Assembly (NCBI GenBank): GCA_964034945.1
Contig: OZ035961.1
Location: 9,594,501-9,658,500 of the forward strand
Direction of reading: 5' to 3'
Length of the DNA stretch: 64,000 nt
From: Chrysopilus asiliformis
Taxonomy: Eukaryota > Arthropoda > Insecta > Diptera > Rhagionidae
Each line of letters opens with the position of its first letter. Positions within the stretch are counted from its first letter, which is position 1. The notes under the pieces were generated by a model that was not told where the DNA came from, did no database searches, and worked only from the letters and a program-made list of their open reading frames with translations. The position numbers and the translations under genes are program-made. Below, one piece after another: positions 1 to 10,145 of this stretch.

Positions 1-747
1 GAAAGTCTTGCCACAGTAAATTTTTTTTGTTTTTATTGAATTTTTTTTTGATCACTACAACGAACTTTTATTTGATTTTTTTTCTTGAGTTCGTTCATTA
101 TTTTGTTTCTTTGAAGATCGCAAACAATACCTTTTGAGGAATTTTTAAGAAAAATATAAAAATTGTAAAAAGGGGCATATGAATGTTTTTGTTTTCATTT
201 CGTCGATATTTATTTTTGATTCTGCGTTTGATTTCCGGTTCGTTTTTGTTTAACATGGACGGATTTTCAACACGGCGATCCGACCATTTTTGTGGGTTGA
301 TAAATGAGATCATGTTGTAGGTTTCGTCCCTATTTGGGGGGGGGTTGATTGAAGTCAGTGATCATGGGGGCAGCAGAGACGTAGGATGAAGCTTAATAGT
401 TTTTCTTCTCTTTCAAACTTCATATGTTGTCCTTATGACAGCATATATTTCCCCAAATTTTTACCTTCCTGTCTTAAATTATAGTTTCCGTTTTCTGTTA
501 CATTGATAAACGCAATTATTCTCACTTTTCGAGAACCCCTATCGGCATGTAAATCCGTTTACCTTCTGTTTGTCCCAACGGCCAAGACTCACCCCACCGA
601 CGAGCTAAGTCCAGGTCCGCGCAAGCATGCCAGAGCCCGAGGGATAAACAGGCTGGCCTCGGGGCTACTGTAATCCAGGTACAGTTAAGTATGCCCCAAA
701 TTATGTTGTCGGTTTCAGTCCACATAGTATTGGCCGGCCTGGTAACA
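1..747 (+). repeat. Left LTR, 3' part
   Basis: Direct repeat of 8577-9323. It is rich in T runs at its start, contains a G9 run near 337-345, and ends in TAACA about four bases before the primer site. Its beginning lies outside the window. Confidence 0.9.
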
Positions 748-751
748 ACAT

Positions 752-763
752 TGGCGCCCAACG
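752..763 (+). promoter_or_regulatory. Primer binding site, tRNA-Lys type
   Basis: TGGCGCCCAACG, four bases after the LTR end, is complementary to the 3' end of animal tRNA-Lys (the same 12 bases start the gypsy primer site). Complementarity stops after 12 bases, where GCGAGC replaces the expected TGGGGC. It would prime minus-strand DNA synthesis. Confidence 0.8.
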
Positions 764-1666
764 GCGAGCAGTTTCTGTCGCCAGAATAATTGTGTTTATC
801 GATTGAGCCGATTTTTTTGATTTTTGAATAAAGTTTCTTTAATTCCAAATATTTTTTTTGATAGTTTTGTTTGATTATGTAGGACTATGGAAAAGGCTGA
901 GGTCGAATCTAGTTGTCCTATACGATCGCACAGTGATCTTTAGTAGCAAATAGATAAGATCCTAGCATAATTTTTGCATAGTATCTGTCAGCATACCTCA
1001 CTACGTCCCGACATTGGGAAAACGATGTTCGCGCTGCGTTAGTGTTAGTCATGCTTGGCATTTAGAGATGGAAAATGTTTTTGTCCATATCTTCAGATTG
1101 CATGCTGTAGTCAGGTAGCACTGAATTGTGTGGATGAATTTTCCGTTTGTACGAGTTTCCAAACTTTGAGTCTACTATGAGAGAGGAAATTATGTTGCGT
1201 TTCCTTTAGTATTGCTCATCGCTTGGAAAAATTCGCAAGTAGTTACAGATTAGTCTTTTTTTTTTGATGATATGTTTAATATAATGGCTCATTTCATACT
1301 TTCGAAATCTTTGTGAAACCTATATTTGCTGATTCAATAATCCCCCTTCTTTATGTATGAATAGTTGAGTTTATTTGATTTGATTTAATTTGGTTGCGAA
1401 CGACCATTACAGCGTTAGCGACGTTAATTGAGAATTTAAAAAAATATTAGTTGCGAAGGAGTGAAGATTTTCTGTGAAGTTACATTTAAAGAAGCCTCTT
1501 AGATAAAATTTTACGTGGTATTTCGTAGCTGTTTGTAGCATCTGTTATTTATTTAAGTTATTTAATTTATTTAATTTATTTAGTTAATTGGGAAATAGGG
1601 TATTGAATCTTAGGATAAAATATTTAAATAGTAGTTAAGAGTTCAAAATAAACGGAACAAAATAGA
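764..1666 (+). other. Untranslated leader of the retrotransposon
   Basis: About 900 bases between primer site and gag with no open frame of note. An AATAAA lies near 827-832. AT-rich tandem-like TTTAATTTATTTAATTTATT occurs near 1555-1590. The packaging signal would be expected here, but none is recognised. Confidence 0.6.
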
Positions 1667-3625
1667 ATGGCCGAAGGTGGAGCTATTCCAAAATTAGTCG
1701 CGGGAGGAAAGAAACGCGGAGGTAGAGGACATAGTGTCCAGTTTTCAGACATAGAATTACGGTCTAGATATCGAAATGAAGATGCAAATGAGAATCCTGA
1801 ATCCTATGCTTTCGGACAAAGATTCAGCTTACCGCGAACACCAGACGAAAAACAGTCTAAAGAACCGGAAGTTAAAACAACGCCATATGTGTCGAAGCCG
1901 GTGGCGGAAGGCGAAGACGTAGGGACTGTCGGAAGAACGGGATTAGAGTTTCCGGAGAATCCGAACTACAGTAGGAATGAGGGAAGTTTCACCGACGATC
2001 CTACTGATAGACATAAGTTGGATGTTTTCCAGCGAACAGAAACAAATGTTGACTTTGGTACGAATTTTGGAACTAATGATTCTTTCGTTTCATCGTTAGT
2101 CCAGAAAGAGACGGAAGATTATATTAAGGACTTAGTAGCTGATTCTGTGGGGGCGATGCAATCCAAATTACTGCAGGAAGCCACAAAAAACTTGGAGAAA
2201 ACCATAGGGGACGTCTTAGAGCGAGCTTTGAAGCAACACGGTAGACCCGAACAACAACAAAGGGCTACACCGAGGTTTGAGAGGGAAGTCAGAGATCCAT
2301 TAGGTTCAAGACAACCGGAAGCTCGAAGCCATCAAGGCGTTGCTAGTCCATTTAAAGATACTTCCGGCAACTGTTTCCAGAATCGAGATGACTATGTAGT
2401 GTATTTGGAAACCTTAGTCAGAGAGCAAGCAAATACACCAAGAGAGTCCAGACCTCAAATGTGGCAACCAAGTAGGGATTCAGCGACGAATGAAACAGTT
2501 TACCGGACAAGAAACCAAGTTTCCGACATTGGAAGAAATTATCAACGTCAACCTGCTAGGGCTACAGTCGAACTTCAAGGAGGCCGGCTCGATAACGAGG
2601 AAAGACGAGCAGGGATACGACCCGGAATGAATGAATCGAACCTTATTGACGCATTCAGTGAATTCAATCTTCGAGAAAATCGCCAAACAGACCGTCAACG
2701 TACGTATAGGCAAGGTCACGAAGAAAGCGAAGACAGCAGTGCAAGTCGATTCAATTATGAAATGGAGAACCGAAGAAATTACCCTCCAACGAATAGAGAT
2801 TGCAAATTGCAGCGATGGGGATTTCGTTTCGACGGAGTTTCCGACGAGCTTAGAGTAGATGAATTCATTTTCCGAATCGAGAAACTTAAAGTCGCATATG
2901 GTTATACTTGGCAGCAAATCGTTGGGAATTTCCATATTCTGGTAAAAGGCCAAGCGGAAAATTGGTACTGGCGATACTTGAAGCAATCGCCATCTGCAAC
3001 TTGGGTCGATTTGAAGGCAGCGTTATTAAGGAGGTTTAAGCGAACATTAACGGATTACGATATCTTACCTCGAATAATTGAAAGGCATCAGCGACCAAGT
3101 GAGACGTTCGACGATTTTTTGAATAGCGTTTTGAAAGAAGCCGACTCTTTAAAGGCTCCAATACCTGTTGTAGACCTAATCAACATTATTAAAGGCAATG
3201 TTAGAGAGCGAATCGGTCAGCTAATATTTTCCCAGCCTATACTAACAATAGAACAGCTGCGTGAAACCGGCAAAAGAGCGGAAAGATTCTTGAACAGGAA
3301 CTATGCGAGTCGTAACCAATATCCGCCCAGCGGTAAACAAGTTCACGAGTTAGAGGGTGAAAAAAGTTACGAAGACGTTGGACCACCTGAAATAGAAGCT
3401 CTGCAAGGTCGAAGGGAAAACCCACTTAAATGCTGGAACTGTGATGAACAAGGTCATTTATTCCGCGACTGTCCATTGGGTGAACGAAAGATCTTTTGTT
3501 ATAGATGTGGAAAAAAGGGCGTTGGATCGGTACATAAATGTCCAGATTGTCGACAGGGAAATGGGGTGAGGAGCAATCTCGTATCGGGGGTGACTTGTTC
3601 CCAGAATCCTGTCCCCGAAGAATAA
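1667..3625 (+). CDS. gag: Gag polyprotein of gypsy-type retrotransposon
   Basis: Predicted 652-residue structural protein that would form the intracellular particle and bind the element RNA. Residues 1-380 are hydrophilic and low-complexity, with a likely coiled coil near 149-195 (leucine-spaced, charged). A retrotrans_gag capsid-like region follows at about 380-545, including a conserved-looking Trp-Tyr-Trp-Arg-Tyr-Leu stretch. The C-terminus has two zinc-binding units: a perfect CX2CX4HX4C knuckle starting at residue 589 and a variant CX2C unit starting at residue 611 that ends Cys-Pro-Asp-Cys. The start codon is the first ATG of the frame, about 920 bases after the LTR. The frame ends inside the pol frame, an 88-base overlap in the -1 register. 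No internal stop is present, so the protein could still be made. Confidence 0.93.
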   Translation: MAEGGAIPKLVAGGKKRGGRGHSVQFSDIELRSRYRNEDANENPESYAFGQRFSLPRTPDEKQSKEPEVKTTPYVSKPVAEGEDVGTVGRTGLEFPENPNYSRNEGSFTDDPTDRHKLDVFQRTETNVDFGTNFGTNDSFVSSLVQKETEDYIKDLVADSVGAMQSKLLQEATKNLEKTIGDVLERALKQHGRPEQQQRATPRFEREVRDPLGSRQPEARSHQGVASPFKDTSGNCFQNRDDYVVYLETLVREQANTPRESRPQMWQPSRDSATNETVYRTRNQVSDIGRNYQRQPARATVELQGGRLDNEERRAGIRPGMNESNLIDAFSEFNLRENRQTDRQRTYRQGHEESEDSSASRFNYEMENRRNYPPTNRDCKLQRWGFRFDGVSDELRVDEFIFRIEKLKVAYGYTWQQIVGNFHILVKGQAENWYWRYLKQSPSATWVDLKAALLRRFKRTLTDYDILPRIIERHQRPSETFDDFLNSVLKEADSLKAPIPVVDLINIIKGNVRERIGQLIFSQPILTIEQLRETGKRAERFLNRNYASRNQYPPSGKQVHELEGEKSYEDVGPPEIEALQGRRENPLKCWNCDEQGHLFRDCPLGERKIFCYRCGKKGVGSVHKCPDCRQGNGVRSNLVSGVTCSQNPVPEE

Positions 3626-6600
3626 ATTCTGAAGGAGCGGATATCTCAGAGACCACGGGAAGCGAACCAAACAAAATTTTGAGAAGAGATCTTGTTAAAA
3701 GTACAGAAAATAAAAGATCGTTTGAAAACAATTGGCACGCTAAACCTTTACATCAGCGTAAATTAGATTATGAATTAGTTAGGAAAAGAATTTTTGGTGA
3801 AGGTAATAGTTATAGTAATAATAATAATAAAAAGATAGATAAGCTACGGGAGCGATTTAGGGCTAAAAGAGAACTGCATCACAATATATCTATGTCGTCC
3901 ATATCTAGAGAAATTGATGGCCGTCCGTATGCAAAAGTAGAGATCGGTGGAAAGTTTTTCGAGGGCCTTTTAGACAGCGGAGCTTCAATTAGTTGTTTTG
4001 GTAAAAATAGCATCGAGATTTTAAACGAGTTGAAAATCCCGATGAAGCAATTCACATCTAGCATCAAAACAGCTGATGGAAGAAGCCAGAAAATCATGGG
4101 AAGAGTAATTTTACCTGTCACGTACCAAGGCCAGACTCATGAAGTTCAGTTGTTTGTAGTGCCCGGTTTAGCACAGACACTGTACTTGGGGATTGATTTT
4201 TGGAGACAATTTAAGATTGCCCCTCATATCGTCTCTGAAATTGAAAAGAGTGAGGAAACGGAAACCGGTATTTCAAAAAGACACCAGCTAACGCCGAGAC
4301 AAGAAGAGGAATTAGAATCTACCATAGCGAAATTTCCATCTTTCTCTGAATATGGATTGGGGAAAACCAGCCTCGAGGAGCACGTCATCGAGGTGGGCGA
4401 CACGACCCCTATTAAGCAGCGGCATTATCCAGTCTCTCCAGCGGTACAGGGGCTGATTTACGAGGAACTTGATAGAATGCTCAGCCTTGGTGTGATAGAA
4501 GAAAGTTTGAGTGCGTGGAGCTCTCCAGTCGTCCTGGTCCGAAAACCGGGAAAGAACAGACTGTGTTTAGACTCACGTAAGCTCAACGACGTCACGAAAA
4601 AGGACGCATTCCCCCTGCCGCACATCGAAGGTCTGCTCAGTCGTCTTGAAGACACACACTTCATCTGCAGTGTGGATCTTAAAGACGCATTCTGGCAGAT
4701 ACCGCTGGAGGAGAAGTCGAGGGAGTTTACGGCATTCACGGTACCAGGTAGACCGCTCTACCAATACACCGTTATGCCGTTTGGTTTGTCAAACTCAGCG
4801 CAACGGTTATGCCGATTGATGGAAAAGGTGATTCCGCATAAGCTTCGTAGGTATGTGTTCGTCTACCTCGATGACCTGCTGATCGTAGCACAAACATTTG
4901 AGCACATGATAGACCTTCTGAACCAAGTAGCCGACCACCTTTGGCGAGCCGGTTTGACAGTTAATCTAGATAAGTCAAAGTTTGGTTTTAAGGAGCTCAA
5001 ATATTTGGGTTACATTGTTGGGGGTGGGTGTCTTAAAACGGATCCCGAAAAAGTCGCCGCCATTAGAGAATTTCCGGTGCCATCGTCTCCTAAACAAACT
5101 AGGCGTTTTCTTGGGATGTGCGGCTGGTACCGCCGATTTATTAAAAATTTTTCGTCACTGTCAGGTCCGATTTCAGACACTCTGAAAAAGGGGAAAAAGT
5201 TTGAATTTTCCGAGGAAGCCAGAGTCGCATTCGAGACTCTAAAATCAGCTTTGTGTACTGCACCGGTGTTAGGACACCCGGACTTCGCGAAAGAGTTCGT
5301 AATCCAATGTGATGCTTCTACGATGGGCGTAGGCGGGGTGTTGTTTCAGTATGACGAGGAGGGGAACGAAAAACCTATTGCCTATGTGTCCCAGAAATTA
5401 AACGCGGCACAGCGCAATTACACGGTGACCGAATTAGAATGTTATGCAGCGATCATTAGCATAAAAAAATTCAGACCGTACGTCGAGGGTATGCCATTTA
5501 AAGTTATAACAGACCACGCCAGCTTGAAGTGGCTTATGAGCCAGAAAGATCTGAGCGGGCGGCTGGCGAGGTGGAGTTTGAAGCTTCAGGCTTTTGATTT
5601 CAGGATCGAGCATCGAAAGGGTAGCCAGAATGTGGTCCCTGACGCTTTATCCAGAGCTTACGTTGAGTCGTTAGACTCTGATCCTGGTATACCGATAGAA
5701 ATTGACCTGAATTCTACAGAATTTGAGTCGGATGAGTACAAAACAATCAAAGATACGATTACTCAAAACCAAGAAAGGTTACCAGATCTTCAAGTGTCCG
5801 AAGGTTATATATATAAGCGACTAGGGTTTCATTCTGGTGAACCAGTTCAGGAGGATTCAGCCTGGAAGTTGTGGGTGCCGGCTGGATTGACGTCCGCTCT
5901 GATCCGGATGGCTCATGATACGCCTCAGGCGGCACATGGAGGCATCGGCAAAACGTTGTATCGATTACGACAAAAGTACTATTGGCCAACCATGGCTAAT
6001 CAGGTCAAGAAATATGTTCAAGATTGTGTAGTCTGTAAAGAGGCAAAATCTCCAAACCTGCTCATGCGACCGCCCACGGGGGAAATACAAGTACCCGAAC
6101 GGCCATGGCAAAAGATATATATTGATTTCTTAGGACCCTATCCGAGAAGCAAGAACGGCAATACTTCTTTACTGGTCGTCCTGGACCAATACTCTAAATT
6201 TCCTCTTTTAAAACCCATGCATAAGGCAACAACCTCGGGATTGATCAAATATTTAGAAAATGAGGTGTTCAATATTTTTGGAGTGCCAGAGAAAATTCAC
6301 TCAGATAATGGACGACAGTTTATAGCACACGAGTTCCAAAATCTGCTAAAAAGATACGGTATACGACATGTGAGGACTGCGATATACGCACCACAATCAA
6401 ACGCGTCGGAAAGATTGAACAGATCGATTCTGGCAGCTATTCGAAGCTATCTCAAGGACGAACATCGGCTTTGGGATGCACATTTGGGAGAGATTATGGG
6501 CAGTTTACGAAGTTCTGTTCATTCAGCCATAGGGATTTCTCCATATGAAGCATTGTTTGGGCTGAAAATGGTCACTCACGGGTCCGAATATCAACTGTTA

Positions 6601-6942
6601 GCGAAACTTAAATCTCTAACCAGTGGTGAAGTCGAAGTACTACCCGTAAATCTCAGACATCAGGTAGCACGCGAGAAAATTAAGGAAAATTTGCGAAAAG
6701 CATACGATCGTAGTGCCAAGGTTTACAATCTCAGATCGCGCGAAGTAGAATACTTACCTGGCCAAACAGTATACCGGCGAAATTTTTGTCAAAGCGATGC
6801 GGCAAAAGGTATCAGTTCGAAATTCGCGAAAAAGTTCCTTCAGAGCCAAGTTGTTCGAAAAGTAGCAAACAATATGTATGAGATAGCAGACACATCAGGC
6901 AAGATCGTAGGCGTCTATCATGCTAAAGATTTGAAAATATAG
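3538..6942 (+). CDS. pol: Pol polyprotein: protease, reverse transcriptase, RNase H, integrase
   Basis: A 1134-codon frame with all catalytic signatures intact. Protease: Asp-Ser-Gly-Ala with Asp146. Reverse transcriptase: first catalytic Asp380 (Val-Asp-Leu-Lys) and Tyr-Leu-Asp-Asp with Asp445 and Asp446. RNase H: Asp592, the Glu632/Glu634 pair, Asp659. Integrase: zinc finger His793, His800, Cys830, Cys833, then Asp863, Asp923 and Glu958 (34 residues between the last two). A C-terminal GPY/F-like tail follows, with no chromodomain. The frame is opened by TAAATG: an in-frame stop lies directly before the ATG at 3538, so pol is reached either by -1 frameshifting within the 88-base overlap or by reinitiation at this ATG. 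The listed start marks the open frame, not a proven initiation codon. Confidence 0.95.
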   Translation: MSRLSTGKWGEEQSRIGGDLFPESCPRRINSEGADISETTGSEPNKILRRDLVKSTENKRSFENNWHAKPLHQRKLDYELVRKRIFGEGNSYSNNNNKKIDKLRERFRAKRELHHNISMSSISREIDGRPYAKVEIGGKFFEGLLDSGASISCFGKNSIEILNELKIPMKQFTSSIKTADGRSQKIMGRVILPVTYQGQTHEVQLFVVPGLAQTLYLGIDFWRQFKIAPHIVSEIEKSEETETGISKRHQLTPRQEEELESTIAKFPSFSEYGLGKTSLEEHVIEVGDTTPIKQRHYPVSPAVQGLIYEELDRMLSLGVIEESLSAWSSPVVLVRKPGKNRLCLDSRKLNDVTKKDAFPLPHIEGLLSRLEDTHFICSVDLKDAFWQIPLEEKSREFTAFTVPGRPLYQYTVMPFGLSNSAQRLCRLMEKVIPHKLRRYVFVYLDDLLIVAQTFEHMIDLLNQVADHLWRAGLTVNLDKSKFGFKELKYLGYIVGGGCLKTDPEKVAAIREFPVPSSPKQTRRFLGMCGWYRRFIKNFSSLSGPISDTLKKGKKFEFSEEARVAFETLKSALCTAPVLGHPDFAKEFVIQCDASTMGVGGVLFQYDEEGNEKPIAYVSQKLNAAQRNYTVTELECYAAIISIKKFRPYVEGMPFKVITDHASLKWLMSQKDLSGRLARWSLKLQAFDFRIEHRKGSQNVVPDALSRAYVESLDSDPGIPIEIDLNSTEFESDEYKTIKDTITQNQERLPDLQVSEGYIYKRLGFHSGEPVQEDSAWKLWVPAGLTSALIRMAHDTPQAAHGGIGKTLYRLRQKYYWPTMANQVKKYVQDCVVCKEAKSPNLLMRPPTGEIQVPERPWQKIYIDFLGPYPRSKNGNTSLLVVLDQYSKFPLLKPMHKATTSGLIKYLENEVFNIFGVPEKIHSDNGRQFIAHEFQNLLKRYGIRHVRTAIYAPQSNASERLNRSILAAIRSYLKDEHRLWDAHLGEIMGSLRSSVHSAIGISPYEALFGLKMVTHGSEYQLLAKLKSLTSGEVEVLPVNLRHQVAREKIKENLRKAYDRSAKVYNLRSREVEYLPGQTVYRRNFCQSDAAKGISSKFAKKFLQSQVVRKVANNMYEIADTSGKIVGVYHAKDLKI
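3556..3562 (+). promoter_or_regulatory. Candidate -1 ribosomal frameshift heptamer
   Basis: G GGA AAT fits the X XXY YYZ rule in the gag register (spaces mark gag codons) and lies inside the gag/pol overlap, so slipping here enters pol directly. A better homopolymer, A AAA AAG at 3511-3517, lies upstream but would run into the TAA at 3535-3537. No downstream pseudoknot was resolved by eye. Confidence 0.5.
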
Positions 6943-8576
6943 CTAAACTTAGTACAGAAATACATATCGCCCGGCTAAGAACATAAGACTCTTTTCTCAG
7001 CGTGGTCGTGCCCCACGGGTGGAGTACATAGATTCGTCTAGACAGTCTTTGTGGGTCCGTCTGTTGAATGTCCGATCTTTGACGATCTAGGTCCGTTATC
7101 CGTCCAAATCCCTTGGAAGAAAATAAATTTTTTCCGACCTCGGTGGGACATACCCTCATGAATGTCTGAAGAATTCCTTTAGTGTTATCTCCTTTTCTAT
7201 ACGCGGGATAAAAGAGTAACCCTTCTTCCCACCGTAACTTTTGGGTATTATTTGTGAGTTGATCTTAGGCGTAGTTATGCGCTATAGTCATAAATCTTTG
7301 TAGTCTTGTCCTTAATTTAATATTTATGTAATTGTGGTTCAAATACGAGTCTAGCCACCTTTTTCAAAATCAACCTCAGTTCAGGAGAAACTTCTGTTTC
7401 TTTTGCCCTGTTATGTGGCACTTGGAAAATTTTTCTTGATGTTTGATTTTTGAATATTAATCAAAAAAGTAGTAAGTTGAAAGTTGCCCCAGATCACATT
7501 ACAAAGAAATTCAATTGGAATGTATACATGTAAATTCCTTCTGTTCAAAAAAAAAACCGGCTGGTTAACTTTCTATTACCTTAAAACAATAGAACAACAG
7601 AAATTCCAAAAAAATTAACTAGCTTTAGAGGAAAAAAGAATAGCGACGTCGAGCTAACCGTTCAGTAGCTGACGATAATGATTTAGAGTTAATACTATAG
7701 AACCGAATAAGTAAATTTTCGGATAAGTGAATCCTCATTTGAGGAATTAAAGTTAATATTATAATTAAATTTCGTTATTTTAAGTTAGAGAGTAAACTTT
7801 AGTAATAGTTTATAGTTTTTGGAAAACTCGCGTTTTTTTCTAAAAGTTCTGTATTTGCTGGGATTAGCAAACAGCAAATAGGAATTTTCATACGGTTTGA
7901 GGCCGAAAAGAATTGCTAGTCGTCAGCTACTTTGAGCTACTTTCGTCCTATTCTTAGGAAATTTCAATTTCATTGCGATCGAGTCGTTTTAAAGAAAATC
8001 AACGATAAGAAACATTTAAATTTGAATTGAAATTCAAATCGGCGAGGTGAGAAAGGAAATTCTCGATTGGAGAAACTTAACCTCCTCGCCGCCACGTGGA
8101 GCCACTATCCGGAGAGAGGAAGAGGAGACCGAAAAATAGGGAGCTTTTGCGATCTAGGAATTTCTCATCGTCTTTGGAATTTAAATTTTGAAATCATTAT
8201 TTACCGAAAGCTTTGAATTTCCTTTTTGTAAATGGCAAGAGTTTTTTTTTGAGTTTTCCTTAAATTGGCTGCAAAACAAAAGGGAAGTATCGAACGACGC
8301 TAAATATTTTCTTCTCACTTTAAATTTTCTTTAAAAGTTTTTTTAGCGATTCATCTTTGTTCGACGTGTGCACATGATCGACGAGTGGACGCATTTTTGA
8401 GTATCAGGAGTAAGATCAAGAAAATTCAGGAAAACTGTAAGTGATTTTTCTTTTTTTTTTATGCGCAAAAGTGATTAGAAGAAAATAAAATGCAAACGTG
8501 TTTTCAAAGAAATGATAAAAGCCTTAAGTGAACCATAAACGCCTGAAAGTATGCAACGAGGGTGAAAGATTAAAAG
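6943..8576 (+). other. Non-coding 3' region of the retrotransposon, may include start of the right LTR
   Basis: About 1.6 kb without an envelope-like frame. It contains a short stem (GGCGAGG at 8041 against CCTCGCC near 8084), purine-rich runs at 8111-8130 and 7625-7639 that could be the polypurine tract, and a strong splice-donor-like GTAAGT at 8437. Part of it probably belongs to the LTR, because the left LTR extends beyond the window. Confidence 0.6.
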
Positions 8577-9323
8577 GAAAGTCTTGCCACAGTAAATTTT
8601 TTTTGTTTTTATTGAATTTTTTTTTGATCACTACAACGAACTTTTATTTGATTTTTTTTCTTGAGTTCGTTCATTATTTTGTTTCTTTGAAGATCGCAAA
8701 CAATACCTTTTGAGGAATTTTTAAGAAAAATATAAAAATTGTAAAAAGGGGCATATGAATGTTTTTGTTTTCATTTCGTCGATATTTATTTTTGATTCTG
8801 CGTTTGATTTCCGGTTCGTTTTTGTTTAACATGGACGGATTTTCAACACGGCGATCCGACCATTTTTGTGGGTTGATAAATGAGATCATGTTGTAGGTTT
8901 CGTCCCTATTTGGGGGGGGGTTGATTGAAGTCAGTGATCATGGGGGCAGCAGAGACGTAGGATGAAGCTTAATAGTTTTTCTTCTCTTTCAAACTTCATA
9001 TGTTGTCCTTATGACAGCATATATTTCCCCAAATTTTTACCTTCCTGTCTTAAATTATAGTTTCCGTTTTCTGTTACATTGATAAACGCAATTATTCTCA
9101 CTTTTCGAGAACCCCTATCGGCATGTAAATCCGTTTACCTTCTGTTTGTCCCAACGGCCAAGACTCACCCCACCGACGAGCTAAGTCCAGGTCCGCGCAA
9201 GCATGCCAGAGCCCGAGGGATAAACAGGCTGGCCTCGGGGCTACTGTAATCCAGGTACAGTTAAGTATGCCCCAAATTATGTTGTCGGTTTCAGTCCACA
9301 TAGTATTGGCCGGCCTGGTAACA
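8577..9323 (+). repeat. Right LTR, portion matching the visible left LTR
   Basis: No difference from 1-747 was found by eye. The match ends at TAACA(A); after that the left copy continues into the primer site and the right copy into flanking DNA beginning AGCAAACC. The true start may lie upstream of 8577. Confidence 0.9.
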
Positions 9324-9377
9324 AAGCAAACCAAACTGTGTTTTTAAATTCTGTTTTATTTATCTGTTTATTTTAAC

Positions 9378-10137
9378 CAGTGTTGTGCCGCGTAGTCTAC
9401 GTGGTGTAGACTACACCATTGTCGACGCGTAGACTATTACTGTAGACAATGGTCTATTCTCTACGCGTAGACAATGTCGACAATCAATAAAATAAAGGAT
9501 AGCTGATTTAGTTTTAAAATCTCATTTTCTTCAATTAATTTTAACATAATAAAGCACAATTTCCAGGAAGCAATCACCAAATGCTGTAATGGAGAACTTC
9601 GGAGCAAACTTTAGTGGCAATTCTAATTCTTTTCATGCAATCTAAGCGGCTTTTTTTTTAATTTTTGCAATTGAAATCACATTGAATCCTAAAATTTTTT
9701 TGCTTTACACATTTTTCAATATAATGAACCGTTTGTTTAAAAAACTGATTCATTTGTATGGGATGGCTTTGCTCATTTAAGAATATCTGTTTAATTTGTT
9801 CGAAAAACACGTTTGTTTCTAGTCTTTAGCTTAATTCCGTTGAGAGTTGTCGTATTTACAGATAGACAGAAATCTATACGGAAGTAATTCAAATCAAATA
9901 ATATATGTTCAAATCAAATAATATATAGACCTATCAAAGGTCAGTCGATTTCGGCTTTGACAATATATGACTCACTAATGACTTTGTTTTGACAGATATG
10001 AGAAAGTCTACATTGTCTACGCAAAGTCGACATTGTCTACGCCAATGTCTACATTGTCTACCCCAAATCGATTGTCTACGCTATTGTCTACACTAAAGTG
10101 TAGACAATTAAAGTCTACGCGTAGAGGAACAACACTG
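9378..10137. mobile_element. hAT-type non-autonomous element, 760 bp
   Basis: Ends are CAGTGTTGTGCC and, on the other strand, CAGTGTTGTTCC. The 8 bases on each side are identical (ATTTTAAC at 9370-9377 and 10138-10145), the duplication size typical of hAT. Both subterminal regions are packed with GTCTAC/GTAGAC, about 14 copies (9 on the right, 5 on the left), which look like transposase-binding repeats. The AT-rich core has no transposase frame, and a 19-base unit (TTCAAATCAAATAATATAT) is repeated at 9886-9926. Confidence 0.9.
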
Positions 10138-10145
10138 ATTTTAAC

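Larger units (their letters stand above)
1..9323 (+). mobile_element. Ty3/gypsy LTR retrotransposon, nearly complete
   Basis: Order seen: LTR, lysine-tRNA-type primer site, gag, overlapping pol (protease, reverse transcriptase, RNase H, integrase), long non-coding stretch, second LTR. This gene order (integrase after RNase H) is that of Ty3/gypsy (Metaviridae). The two LTRs match without a visible difference over 747 bases at a constant offset of 8576, and neither reading frame is broken, so the insertion is probably recent. No envelope-like frame follows pol. The left LTR is cut by the window edge, so the true LTR start and the target duplication cannot be read. Long LTRs, a lysine primer site and a gag/pol overlap recall the Osvaldo/Ulysses elements of flies, but the clade is an inference. 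Confidence 0.95.

Noticed and set aside
2480..2986. 168-codon minus-strand frame inside gag
   Set aside because: Antisense of a gag region whose plus-strand frame carries clear domain signatures; no domain of its own.
7183..7413. TGTTA at 7183 and 7409 as possible right-LTR starts (mirror of the TAACA end)
   Set aside because: No polypurine tract stands directly before either site, and the left LTR start is outside the window, so nothing confirms them.
9324..9337. AAGCAAACCAAACT shared by the right flank of the gypsy element and a DINE-like end at about 13904
   Set aside because: Only 14 bases, with no extension on either side; not enough to claim a common repeat or target preference.
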